From CAZQKW01 sp964594075 (GTDB lineage: Bacteria > Desulfobacterota > WTBG01 > CAIYCZ01): 44,697 nucleotides of DNA. Below are positions 9,244-17,141 of the stretch, piece by piece. Location of the stretch: positions 1-44,697 of the forward strand of contig CAZQKW010000031.1 in NCBI GenBank assembly GCA_964594075.1, in the 5' to 3' direction. Under the pieces are notes generated by a model, which was not told the DNA's origin, made no database searches, and was given only the letters and a program-made list of their open reading frames with translations. Both the position numbers and the translations under genes were made by a program. Positions within the stretch are counted from its first letter, which is position 1, and each line of letters opens with the position of its first letter.

Positions 9244-10233
9244 ATGCATCACATTCCCGATATTTTTAATGATTACGCGGGCTTTATGAAGACCCGGATT
9301 ATACTGACCGCGGCTGAACTGGATATCTTCTCGCTACTTGATGAAAGACCGCTTGCGGCAGAGGATCTTGCCCGTCTCTTGAAGGCTGATGTGCATGCCG
9401 TCACGCGCATCCTTGACTGTTTAGTTGTTTTTGAGCTGCTTATTAAAAAGAACGGCCGTTACGGGCTGACCGATCAGGGGGCGTGTTTTTCTTCCCGGCA
9501 TCCCGAATCCGTCCTTCCTCTGCTTTTGCACATGAACAGCATGTGGGACAACTGGACACAACTCACCGAAACAGTGCGCACGGGCAGAAACCCCAACCTG
9601 AAATCAGTCATTGCTGCTCAGGATAAGACGGTCACCAGTGCTTTCATTGGCGCAATGCATGTCATGGGAAAAAGTATTTCGGGTGAAATTGCCGCATCTT
9701 TTGATGTAAGTCGTTTTAAGCGACTGCTTGATATTGGCGGAGGAGCAGGCACTTATACTATTGCCTTTCTGGGCAAAAATCCGCATATGACCGCGGTTCT
9801 TTTTGACCTGCCGGATGTTATCACCCTTGCTGTGGAGCGGCTCAAACGAGACGGATACCTTGAACGCGTAACGCTGGTGGCGGGGAATTTTTACCAAGAC
9901 GAGCTTCCCGCAGGCTGCGATCTGGCTCTTCTCTCTGCAATAATTCACCAGAACAGCCCCCAGGAAAATTTTGACCTTTATAAAAAGATTTATCGAGCCC
10001 TTGAGCCTGATGGCGTGCTGCTCATCCGCGACCACGTTATGGATGAGTCGCGCACAAAACCCCCGGCTGGCGCACTGTTTGCCATCAACATGCTTGTGCA
10101 TACTCCAGGCGGAGACACCTATACCTTTAAAGAAATAAAGGATGCGCTTGAACAGGCGGGATTTAAAAAGGTCCAGCAACTTCGCAGCGGCGAGCGGATG
10201 GACTGCCTGATTGAAGCTCAAAAACCTCTTTAG
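9244..10233 (+). CDS. SAM-dependent O-methyltransferase with winged-helix dimerisation domain
   Basis: A protein of about 329 aa. Residues 1-85 form a winged-helix dimerisation domain; residues about 160-320 form a Rossmann methyltransferase domain with the SAM loop LLDIGGGAGTYT. The family (O-methyltransferase 2) includes plant-type O-methyltransferases, the carotenoid enzyme CrtF and the bacteriochlorophyllide C-20 methyltransferase BchU. The substrate cannot be read from sequence. The start is uncertain: ATG at 9244 (AAAGAGATAGG upstream) gives the normal family N-terminus, while a TTG at 9184 would add 20 unusual residues. It converges on the long minus-strand cluster and its stop overlaps the end of the decayed aldo/keto reductase, so it may belong to the same pathway. 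Confidence 0.8.
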   Translation: MHHIPDIFNDYAGFMKTRIILTAAELDIFSLLDERPLAAEDLARLLKADVHAVTRILDCLVVFELLIKKNGRYGLTDQGACFSSRHPESVLPLLLHMNSMWDNWTQLTETVRTGRNPNLKSVIAAQDKTVTSAFIGAMHVMGKSISGEIAASFDVSRFKRLLDIGGGAGTYTIAFLGKNPHMTAVLFDLPDVITLAVERLKRDGYLERVTLVAGNFYQDELPAGCDLALLSAIIHQNSPQENFDLYKKIYRALEPDGVLLIRDHVMDESRTKPPAGALFAINMLVHTPGGDTYTFKEIKDALEQAGFKKVQQLRSGERMDCLIEAQKPL

Positions 10234-10564
10234 CCCTCGTCAAATAATGCAACGGCACGCTGCATGAGAGCGGGCACCGGCAGGTTATACGGGCACTTCT
10301 CCACGCACGTGACCGCATTGCCGGCAGGTGGCGGGATCGCCGTTGAGGCGTTTTTTCAGCACCTCGTTATAGGAATTCATAATATACCTTCTCCGGGATA
10401 AACTGGTTGCCGCCCTCATCAAGATCAAAATAATTTATGCCCTGGTCAAGTGCATAATTAATTGCTTCAATCACCACCTGCGGCGGCTGAAATACGGTCG
10501 GTAACCCACCATAGGCAATGCCCGAAATGTTGAGATTGGTGCGGCCGAGCCGGCGATAGCGCAT
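10230..10564 (-). pseudogene. Decayed aldo/keto reductase with C-terminal 4Fe-4S motif
   Basis: The first 65 codons encode a normal aldo/keto reductase N-terminus (MRYRRLGRTNLNISGIAYGG, then GINYFDLDEGG). The frame stops at 10367. Directly after, in a second frame, come NSYNEVLKKRLNGDPATCRQCGH and, after another one-base slip, CVEKCPYNLPVPALMQ, the tail of the iron-sulfur aldo/keto reductases (C-x2-C-x2-C-x3-CP). About 200 central residues, including most of the barrel, are missing. So this is a remnant with an internal deletion and at least one later frameshift. It starts one base after the stop of the split-barrel gene and was once the last gene of the cluster. Confidence 0.8.
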
Positions 10565-10565
10565 G

Positions 10566-11147
10566 CTATTTCTTCCACTCGTATTTGCGCATTGAAAAAT
10601 CAGGATGGTATTCCTTCAGAATAATATGCTGGGGGGTAATCTTTATCAGATTCAGGGCGGACAGGAATTTCTTCACGGTCTCATCGGCAGCAGTTCCCGT
10701 GAGGTTTTTTTCTTTCAGCATTGGGCCCATAAGCTTTTTACCAACAGCCAACAGATTCCATTTCTTCATTTTGGCATAAAAAACCTTTGGATTGTTTCGC
10801 ACATTCAGAAGTTCTGCCGTGCCGAAAATCTGCAGGCTGCGTTGGAACTTGGCGTGATTAAGGGGCTGCTCATACACTACCGCAGATACCTTGGGGTTTC
10901 TCCGTAAATTTGCAATCTTCCCACCCGGCTCGCCAAAGATATAAATAGTCAGCCCTTCATTAAAAAATTCCAGCACTGTTGCACGGGGGGTATCCTTGTA
11001 GGATGTTGCCAGCACTAAGGCATTGCGGTGCAGCATGCCGCAACTGTGTTTTGCTGGTTTTGGGTCAACGCCGCCCGAGGTTTGATTGAGAAAACTTATG
11101 ATATCTTTTTTTATCTGTGATGCGGTCTTTTTGCAGGGTTCAGCCAT
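10566..11147 (-). CDS. FMN-binding split-barrel (pyridoxamine 5'-phosphate oxidase-like) protein
   Basis: Cytoplasmic protein of 193 aa. Residues about 40-125 show the split-barrel pattern: NALVLATSYKDTPRATVLEFF, GGKIANLRRNPKVSAVVYEQ and LQIFGTAELL. This superfamily covers pyridoxamine phosphate oxidase, F420/FMN reductases and HugZ-type heme-degrading proteins. The C-terminal 60 residues are family-like but not diagnostic. Start is set by AAAGGAAA upstream. The N-terminal CKKTASQIKKD and the single Cys in KHSCGM are not known motifs. It shares the fold with the heme-c protein at 19833-20636 in the same cluster. Function unassigned. Confidence 0.75.
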   Translation of the reverse strand: MAEPCKKTASQIKKDIISFLNQTSGGVDPKPAKHSCGMLHRNALVLATSYKDTPRATVLEFFNEGLTIYIFGEPGGKIANLRRNPKVSAVVYEQPLNHAKFQRSLQIFGTAELLNVRNNPKVFYAKMKKWNLLAVGKKLMGPMLKEKNLTGTAADETVKKFLSALNLIKITPQHIILKEYHPDFSMRKYEWKK

Positions 11148-11183
11148 ACGTATTTCCTTTCAAAAGTCTTAACTTAATTGTTA

Positions 11184-12416
11184 TTATTTGAGTATCTGCA
11201 GACTGTCTGCCACCAAATCAATAATATCATAGACCGGCAGCAGCAAATCAAGTCTTTGTGCTGCAGCATTAAGATTTAGTTCACAAAACGGGCACGCAGT
11301 CGCCAGAGCCTCGGCTCCTGCCTGCCGGGCGGACTCTATTGCTCTCAAACCAATGTCAACGGCACATGCGCCGTCGGCAAATAAACGCATGCCGCCGCCG
11401 GCGCCACAGCACAGCGTGTTCTCTCTGGTAGCTGCTCGCTCCACCAGTTTGACCCCTGGAAGGTTGCGGAGTATTTCCCGGGGAGGATCATACACACCCA
11501 TATGGCGTCCCAGATGACAGGGGTCATGGTAGGCGATCGTAAGTGATTTTCCCCGGCAAAACGAGAGGTTTTGCTGCCTAATCAGCTTTTCCAAAAATTC
11601 AACAAAATGGAGCACTCTCGGTCTGAGTTTAGCATGAGCTGCGTCTGCCTGGTAGTCAGTGTTCAGCATGCTGTAGCAGCCGGCGCAGAGCGTCACTATG
11701 GTATCACAGCCCGTGGCATTAAATAGGGAAATGTTTTTTTCCATCATGCTTCGGGCAAGCCCAAACTCGCCGATGCGCTTCTGCACACTCCCACAGCACG
11801 GTTCATCGCGGCCTAATACGGCAAAATCAACACCCGCATGTTTGAGAATAGAGGCGGCTTTTTGTGCCCGATCAGTGAGCGAAAGATTAGATGCAACCGT
11901 ACAGCCCGCAAACAGCAACACCGGAGCCCGTTCCTTCTGCGCATCCTTCAATCCGAGCGCGGCAGCCCATTTACCCTTTGTTGCCCGCGGCACGCCCCAC
12001 GGGTTATCATAGGCTCTGGTTAATGTGAGTACTTTTTTATACGAATGGTCAATAAGGTCCGGATACGTCTCAAGCAAATCAGCACGCAGCGCTTCAATAA
12101 TTTGAGTGGTATCAACCAGCGGCTTTCCGGTTTCCTGGTCAATGGCGCCGCAGTGCAGCATGCAGTTACCGCATAGAGTGCAGCTATAGGCCGCGTCGGC
12201 AAGGGTTTGGGACGGCTTAATGCTGCCTTCCAGAACGCCCTGGGCAATAATGATTTTGCCGCGCGCGGAAAAATGTTCAAATCCAGGTGTTGCTTCGCGC
12301 ACCGGGCACACATACGGCACCCGGCCGGTAACTTTGCCGACGCAGGCACCGCATTTTCGGCAGTTGTAAATATAACGTTTTATCGCACTCAGGTTTTTCA
12401 TCTGTTTCTGATTCAT
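11184..12416 (-). CDS. CCG-domain iron-sulfur oxidoreductase subunit, GlcF/HdrD type
   Basis: A 410-aa electron-transfer protein. The N-terminal ferredoxin part has C-x2-C-x2-C in CRKCGACVGK and CTLCGNCMLHC near residue 80. Two CCG domains follow: the first has FAGCTVASN and DEPCCGSVQKR, the second YHDPCHLGRH, TLCCGAGGG and CPFCELNLN. Relatives pass electrons between flavin dehydrogenases and quinone, heterodisulfide or ferredoxin. It lies 43 bases behind an FAD-linked oxidase, the usual glycolate-oxidase-like pairing, so the two probably form a complex. The membrane gene upstream could provide an anchor. No strong ribosome binding site is seen at ATG 12416; MKNL at 12401 is an alternative start. 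Confidence 0.85.
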   Translation of the reverse strand: MNQKQMKNLSAIKRYIYNCRKCGACVGKVTGRVPYVCPVREATPGFEHFSARGKIIIAQGVLEGSIKPSQTLADAAYSCTLCGNCMLHCGAIDQETGKPLVDTTQIIEALRADLLETYPDLIDHSYKKVLTLTRAYDNPWGVPRATKGKWAAALGLKDAQKERAPVLLFAGCTVASNLSLTDRAQKAASILKHAGVDFAVLGRDEPCCGSVQKRIGEFGLARSMMEKNISLFNATGCDTIVTLCAGCYSMLNTDYQADAAHAKLRPRVLHFVEFLEKLIRQQNLSFCRGKSLTIAYHDPCHLGRHMGVYDPPREILRNLPGVKLVERAATRENTLCCGAGGGMRLFADGACAVDIGLRAIESARQAGAEALATACPFCELNLNAAAQRLDLLLPVYDIIDLVADSLQILK

Positions 12417-12459
12417 TTATTTTTGTCGCATAAAACAAAAAGCTGCCCTTCGCAGGTGA

Positions 12460-13917
12460 TCAGCAATTGTTCAGGGGCGTCCACAGGCCCGGGTTTAAGA
12501 TATTGTTTGGATCAAGAGCTGCTTTAATAGATTGAAATAAGGTTCTAAACCCGGGAGACCAGTAGCGGGCATTCAAATCAGCCATTAAACCCTGATTATA
12601 GACATCAATTGAACCCAGCTGATGAGCGTAGATTTGAAAATCCTGCATCATGTTTCTGGCAAAGGCAACCACTGCGGGGTCTTCTGTGTCCTGGAAAAAG
12701 GCATCCATTTCGCCAATCAGAGTGCTGGCATCGCTCGGGGTGAAAAATTCCCAGGTGCCGCGGCAGACAAATCCTTTTTTTGCAGCCTCTTCAAGCCGTT
12801 TCGTTCGCCAGTCAAGCAGCTGATAGTAAATCTGGCAAAAACCTTCGCGGGGGAGCGTAAAGGGCAGCCATGCAGTGAGACCCAGCGCGTTAAACAGGGC
12901 CAACCAGTCCATGGTCATTTCACTCTCGGCGCCTCCCGCGGCTGCCATTGCTTCTGCCATTGCGTCAAGCACCGGTGTGCGCGTCCCACCCAGCTCTTCC
13001 GCAAGCGCATTAAAAATGTCGCGCTTCACATCCATCTCCGCTGCGGTATGACCCTGCATCATTCCCTGAACAGTGAAATTGGTGATCTCGCCGAAATCAG
13101 GCATAAAATGTTTCATCGCACCGGGGCCAAAAACCATGACCGGATCAAAGGGATGGGGATTGACCCGTTCCACATGACGCTTCACCAGTTCCAGAGTCTT
13201 TTCCAGCGAGTCAAACTCAAAAATCGTGGCGCGCAAAACCGGCGGAAATTTTGTGATGCGCACCGTGGCTTCGGTTTTAACACCAAATGATCCGCCGTCA
13301 CCGATAAACAATCCGGTAAAATCCGGACCGCCAAGATTCCGGTTGAAATTAACGGGTTGATGAATATTGGTGCCTGGCCCGCCGCCGGTCTTTACGACAG
13401 TGCCATCCGCAAGCACCACGGTTATACTAACGATATCCGGCCAGAGACCTGCGCTGCCGGCTGCCCCTGACATCCACCCGCCCAGGGATACGATGTGCAG
13501 GGGCGCAAAAGGCGAAAAAATGTAAAACCCTGCTTTTTTACAGGCGCTTTGAAGTTTTCCCATGATAATGCCGCATTGGGCAGTAACGGTCATGCTGTCA
13601 TGATTGATCCGTATAACCCTGTTCATACGCGTCAGATCAAGAAGCACATTTTTCTCCGGGACTCCCCGTGGCTGGCCATAAATGCTTGCCCCGCCTCCGC
13701 GTATTACCACTGGAATTTTCGCGGTGTTTGCGCGTGAAAGAATCTGTGAGACTTCTTCGGTGGATCCGGGGCGCACAACAACCGCAGCCGCCGTGCCGCC
13801 AAAAATGCTGGCATCATACCGATAGGGAAAGGCAGCTATGGGATCAGCGGTAACATATTGTGCGCCGACAATGTCTGACAGCGCGGCGATAAAATCTTGA
13901 GCATAGATCAGGGACAT
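12460..13917 (-). CDS. FAD-linked oxidase, GlcD/vanillyl-alcohol-oxidase superfamily (copy 1)
   Basis: Flavoprotein of 485 aa. The FAD-binding domain (about 1-220) shows VVVRPGSTEEVSQILSRANT, the phosphate-binding IRGGGASIYGQP and the glycine-rich SLGGWMSGAAGSAG. A substrate domain follows, ending in the family tail ALDPNNILNPG. The start at 13917 follows GAGGA; a longer frame runs into the upstream gene and is not needed. With the CCG protein next to it, it forms a two-subunit dehydrogenase like GlcDF. The substrate is unknown; relatives oxidise 2-hydroxy acids, phenols or ether lipids. It is one of three FAD-linked oxidases in this cluster, and they are clearly different from one another. 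Confidence 0.85.
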   Translation of the reverse strand: MSLIYAQDFIAALSDIVGAQYVTADPIAAFPYRYDASIFGGTAAAVVVRPGSTEEVSQILSRANTAKIPVVIRGGGASIYGQPRGVPEKNVLLDLTRMNRVIRINHDSMTVTAQCGIIMGKLQSACKKAGFYIFSPFAPLHIVSLGGWMSGAAGSAGLWPDIVSITVVLADGTVVKTGGGPGTNIHQPVNFNRNLGGPDFTGLFIGDGGSFGVKTEATVRITKFPPVLRATIFEFDSLEKTLELVKRHVERVNPHPFDPVMVFGPGAMKHFMPDFGEITNFTVQGMMQGHTAAEMDVKRDIFNALAEELGGTRTPVLDAMAEAMAAAGGAESEMTMDWLALFNALGLTAWLPFTLPREGFCQIYYQLLDWRTKRLEEAAKKGFVCRGTWEFFTPSDASTLIGEMDAFFQDTEDPAVVAFARNMMQDFQIYAHQLGSIDVYNQGLMADLNARYWSPGFRTLFQSIKAALDPNNILNPGLWTPLNNC

Positions 13918-13945
13918 AGTCCTCGCATTCCGTTGCAACTGATAA

Positions 13946-14371
13946 TTAATAAAGAGGAAATTTGTACATGCCGTAGAGGAATGAAATAAAATCAATGAAC
14001 CAGGCAATTTCAGCGACTGCAATAAGCAGATGAAATAATGTCTTGTTTCCTTTGGCGCGGGCGCCAAGCGCTGCGAGATAGGTAAGCCACACGACAAAAC
14101 CGAATATGATAGCAAAGATGATGATACCGTTGGTGCCGGGCAGATTGGCGCTTAATGACTTAACGCCCAGAACCGGCAGCATGCTTATGAGAAAATCAAG
14201 AATGACGCCGCTGGACATGATCCAGACCGAACCTCTGCTGCCGTTGTCGCGAAACGAGCGTGCTGCACCCGCCATGAAGGTGCAATAGGCAATGATATAC
14301 AGAATCTGATTAAGCTCCACCGTCAATCCGTGCTTAAACAAGAAAAACCAGCGCCGACCGCTATCCGGCAT
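13946..14371 (-). CDS. Four-helix membrane protein of unknown function
   Basis: A protein of about 141 aa with four hydrophobic segments (about 18-38, 49-68, 80-103 and 113-137). Few polar residues lie inside them and there is no conserved His pair that would suggest a b-type cytochrome. I do not recognise the family. The start is uncertain: ATG 14371 has a weak ribosome binding site, and a GTG about 16 codons later (VELNQILY) would start just before the first helix. It sits 28 bases upstream of the FAD oxidase/CCG pair and may anchor that complex to the membrane; this is inference from position. Confidence 0.65.
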   Translation of the reverse strand: MPDSGRRWFFLFKHGLTVELNQILYIIAYCTFMAGAARSFRDNGSRGSVWIMSSGVILDFLISMLPVLGVKSLSANLPGTNGIIIFAIIFGFVVWLTYLAALGARAKGNKTLFHLLIAVAEIAWFIDFISFLYGMYKFPLY

Positions 14372-14427
14372 TCATCATATCGCTTCAGGAAAAGCTGGCT
14401 GGTGAGATCTCTCCGCCTTTGAGCTGC

Positions 14428-15234
14428 TTACCAACACCAGTCCATACCGCCGTCCACAGATAACACCTGTGCCGTAATGTAGGATGCTTCGCTTGATGCG
14501 AGGAAGGCAACAGCGGCAGCGATTTCTTCCGCTTTGCCGATGCGCGGAATAAGCAGCTGCCCGCTGGCAATTGACTGTTCGATCAGCCAGTCCGCAAAGG
14601 TGTCCTGTTCCATCATCATCTCCTGCTCAACCTGATGCCAGATTTCCGTCGCCACCACGCCCGGCGTTACACAATTGACCCTGATGCCCATCGGGCCAAG
14701 CAGCTTGGCAAGGTTTTTAGTGAACATAATAACGGCGGCCTTTGATGCCGGGTAGGCGCCGGACATGCTCTTTGCAGAGCGGGCCATAATGGATGAAAGG
14801 GTAACAATTGAACCGTGAATATTGTTGTCAATCATGTTCTGGGCACAGACGCGTGCAAAAAGAAAAGATCCCCGCGCATTGGTATTAAAAATCCGGTCCC
14901 ATTCTTCTACACTAATATCAAGGGCCGATGATTGTGTCTCGCTCACCGCCGCATTTGACACTGCCACATGGATGGGACCGAATGCAGCAACGGACTGATG
15001 AATAAGTGCATCAATGGTTGCCGGCTGTGCCACATCAACATATATATGCCGTGCCTGGCAGCCCTTGTCTCTAATTTCCTGCGCAACCGCCTCGCCCCGT
15101 TCGCGGTTGCGGTTGGCAATCACCACCCGGGCGCCCTCCGCTGCAAAGCGGTGGGCAATCGCTCTACCGATGCCGGTAGCTGCTCCGGTAATAATGACAT
15201 GCTGATCAATAAAACGGCGGGCGCCGGTATCCAT
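14428..15234 (-). CDS. Short-chain dehydrogenase/reductase (SDR)
   Basis: Classical NAD(P)-dependent SDR of 268 aa. The cofactor loop TGAATGIG is at residues 16-23, NAA at 94-96, and the catalytic Ser148, Tyr161 and Lys165 (YPASK). It ends with the usual SVDGG motif. Family members interconvert alcohols and ketones. An Arg-rich NRNRERG after the second strand suggests NADP preference, though this is only a hint. It lies 16 bases downstream of the second bilin-reductase-like gene, so it is almost surely co-transcribed. Confidence 0.88.
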   Translation of the reverse strand: MDTGARRFIDQHVIITGAATGIGRAIAHRFAAEGARVVIANRNRERGEAVAQEIRDKGCQARHIYVDVAQPATIDALIHQSVAAFGPIHVAVSNAAVSETQSSALDISVEEWDRIFNTNARGSFLFARVCAQNMIDNNIHGSIVTLSSIMARSAKSMSGAYPASKAAVIMFTKNLAKLLGPMGIRVNCVTPGVVATEIWHQVEQEMMMEQDTFADWLIEQSIASGQLLIPRIGKAEEIAAAVAFLASSEASYITAQVLSVDGGMDWCW

Positions 15235-15250
15235 GTTGCTCCTTTATGCT

Positions 15251-15955
15251 TCAAAAAACAATCTCAAAGACCTTCTCGGTTTTCTCTTCGCCGAATACCC
15301 CCAGCATCAGCGGGTGGCCGGGGTCATTTTCCGCCATGATTTTACGCACAGCCGCTTTCTTGCGCCGGCAAAATGCCGCCTCCTCTGCCTGGAGGACAGG
15401 TACTGCCTCTTGCCATAATTTCACATATGCCTGACCGTATTCCTGAATGACCGGATCAATGCGCGTGACCCCATCCTCAGTCAGACGGAACAGCGTGCGG
15501 TAGGGAGAAAACGCCCAGCCAGCAAGTGAACTGAGGTCAAAATGTTTTTCGGCAACCCCGTCGCCCAGTTTTTCCAGCGCGTTAGCCTTCATCTCAACCA
15601 GACTCAGCAAATACTTTTCTCCATACTCAGGCCATACGACAATGTCCATCACCGGCATGAAATCAAAAATGAAAAAACTCATGCCCGGCATCTGCGTCAG
15701 GTTGCACCAGAACACGGGAAAATCATAGGGATCATCCGGCCAGATTATAATTGATTGTTCAGCAACCGACATGGAATGAATCTCAATTGCAGAGAAGACC
15801 GCCTTTGAAATTTTTTCACCCCGATAAACATCCAGATACACTCTTCCGTCTTCTGCTTCAATGTTGGCGAGCGCCGGATCAAGGGCAACGGCTTTAAGCG
15901 ACAATCCAGAAAGGGCCTTTCTTCCTGCATCAAGCAGCGGATAGGTAGCAGCCAT
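15251..15955 (-). CDS. Ferredoxin-dependent bilin reductase-like protein (copy B)
   Basis: A 234-aa protein that I read as a distant member of the PcyA/HY2 bilin-reductase family. Features in order: VYRGEKISKAVFS (about 43-55), IIIWPDDPYDFPVFWCNL (69-86; compare the PcyA block ending P-x2-YGLPLFGCDI), FFIFDFMP (94-101), and a tail NDPGHPLMLGVFGEE (about 210-224; compare NDKTRRVLEKAFGE). The Asp that protonates bilin in PcyA (Asp105) aligns with Asn85 and His88 aligns with a Ser, so chemistry may differ. It is a paralogue of the next gene, 31 bases away. Start set by GAGGAGG. Family membership rests on motif alignment by eye and should be checked by profile search. Confidence 0.65.
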   Translation of the reverse strand: MAATYPLLDAGRKALSGLSLKAVALDPALANIEAEDGRVYLDVYRGEKISKAVFSAIEIHSMSVAEQSIIIWPDDPYDFPVFWCNLTQMPGMSFFIFDFMPVMDIVVWPEYGEKYLLSLVEMKANALEKLGDGVAEKHFDLSSLAGWAFSPYRTLFRLTEDGVTRIDPVIQEYGQAYVKLWQEAVPVLQAEEAAFCRRKKAAVRKIMAENDPGHPLMLGVFGEEKTEKVFEIVF

Positions 15956-15986
15956 AACAGTTCCTCCTCATAGTTATGTTTCGGTA

Positions 15987-16715
15987 TTATGGTTCAATAA
16001 CGGCAAGCAGCCGCTGCGCCTGTTCAGGTCCTAAAAACTTGGTAAGCGGGCCAGCGCCCGGGTCATTTTCCCGGTAAAATTTTCGGATATTGGCTCTCCG
16101 CTCGTGAACCAGCTTCATGTAATCCGACTTGGGATCGCAGGGCTGTGCATTTTTCCACAGACCCTTCCAGGCGGTCAGATAGTCTTTGGCGCAGCTCAAA
16201 AGCATGTCCATATTTTTACGCGGCTGCTTTTTGACAGTTCCGGTAATGATATAGGGAGAATGAATTGCCCGCACCCAGTGAAATACGCTGTTCTTCAGAC
16301 CGGGAATTTCACAGTAGTTCTGATACAGATCCTCCAGCGGCTGGTAAAGATAGTTTTCAAGATAATGCAGGTTTCTGCCGGGATCGTCGCTGGGCAACAG
16401 ATCAGCGATGAAAAAGATATGTTCCTCCGACTCGTCCCAGTCAACCACAAAATACGGCAGGTCATAGTCATGGCCGGGCGTGATAATGATGACATCCGCC
16501 ACCATCTGCCCGAAAAAGTTCATCGATGAGACACAGATTTTTTCAAGTTTATCAGCTTTGTAACATTGAGCTGAGCACTTCTGTCCCTCAAGCTCGAATT
16601 CATTGAGATCGCGTATATCCATCCCCTCGTATTCAAAGACCTGAACAGGATTTAGTTCCGCAAGCATCTCAAAAAGAATTTTTGTGAACGGCGTAAATGA
16701 TATGTTTTCTCCCAT
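15987..16715 (-). CDS. Ferredoxin-dependent bilin reductase-like protein (copy A)
   Basis: A 242-aa protein with the sequence pattern of ferredoxin-dependent bilin reductases, enzymes that reduce biliverdin-type tetrapyrroles without a cofactor of their own. LEGQK then CYKADKLEKI (about 42-60) match the first strands; TPGHDYDLPYFVVDWD (79-94) matches the active-site strand and keeps an Asp (Asp92) at the PcyA Asp105 position; FFIADLLPSDDPGRNL (101-116) matches the conserved IADLSP block; NDPGAGPLTKFLGPEQ (217 onward) matches the family tail. The His88 position is Val. AAAGGAG fixes the start. A 2[4Fe-4S] ferredoxin gene lies 19 bases upstream, the expected electron donor. Homology to red-chlorophyll-catabolite reductase is the nearest alternative. 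Confidence 0.7.
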   Translation of the reverse strand: MGENISFTPFTKILFEMLAELNPVQVFEYEGMDIRDLNEFELEGQKCSAQCYKADKLEKICVSSMNFFGQMVADVIIITPGHDYDLPYFVVDWDESEEHIFFIADLLPSDDPGRNLHYLENYLYQPLEDLYQNYCEIPGLKNSVFHWVRAIHSPYIITGTVKKQPRKNMDMLLSCAKDYLTAWKGLWKNAQPCDPKSDYMKLVHERRANIRKFYRENDPGAGPLTKFLGPEQAQRLLAVIEP

Positions 16716-16734
16716 ATGGTGTGCTCCTTTCCGG

Positions 16735-16974
16735 TTATTCCTCTACTGTGCCCATAATATCAAGCCCCTCAATCATGATTGCTTTTTCCGGACATGTGCG
16801 CATGCAGGTGCCGCATTCAAGACACATAAACTCTTTTACCATAATGCATTTCTTGTTTTCTATCTTAAGAATGAGCATGGGACATGCTTTGACGCATTTG
16901 CCACAGCCGGTGCATAAAGCCTCGTCAACGCTGAAAACGGTCTTTTTAATGCTCTTTTGCTCCTGTGCCTTCAT
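16735..16974 (-). CDS. 2[4Fe-4S] ferredoxin
   Basis: A 79-aa low-potential electron carrier with two cluster motifs: CTGCGKCVKAC-P near residues 21-32 and CLECGTCMRTC-P near 51-62. The start at 16974 follows AAAGGAG; a longer frame to 16995 includes the ribosome binding site itself and is rejected. It directly precedes the two bilin-reductase-like genes and is the likely donor for them, and could also connect to the aldehyde:ferredoxin oxidoreductase. The gap upstream to the next gene is 167 bases, the largest within the cluster, with no obvious promoter. Confidence 0.92.
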   Translation of the reverse strand: MKAQEQKSIKKTVFSVDEALCTGCGKCVKACPMLILKIENKKCIMVKEFMCLECGTCMRTCPEKAIMIEGLDIMGTVEE

Positions 16975-17141
16975 AACTTCTCCTTTGAAAACCACTTGTT
17001 GCAGCTATAAGGACAGCACCAAACGGTTAAACTGCTGCGTATCCGGTTTACAATAGATAAGACAGCGCCCGGTTCCCTATCCGGAAATAATCAGGCCTGA
17101 AACGCAGAAATAACCCTGATTTTTTAAACCGCTCAGGGCCA

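Noticed and set aside
9604..10221. 205-aa antisense frame inside the methyltransferase gene
   Set aside because: Shadow frame of a well supported gene on the other strand.
12622..13290. 222-aa antisense frame inside the FAD-linked oxidase gene
   Set aside because: It lies wholly opposite a clear gene, has no ribosome binding site and no recognisable features.
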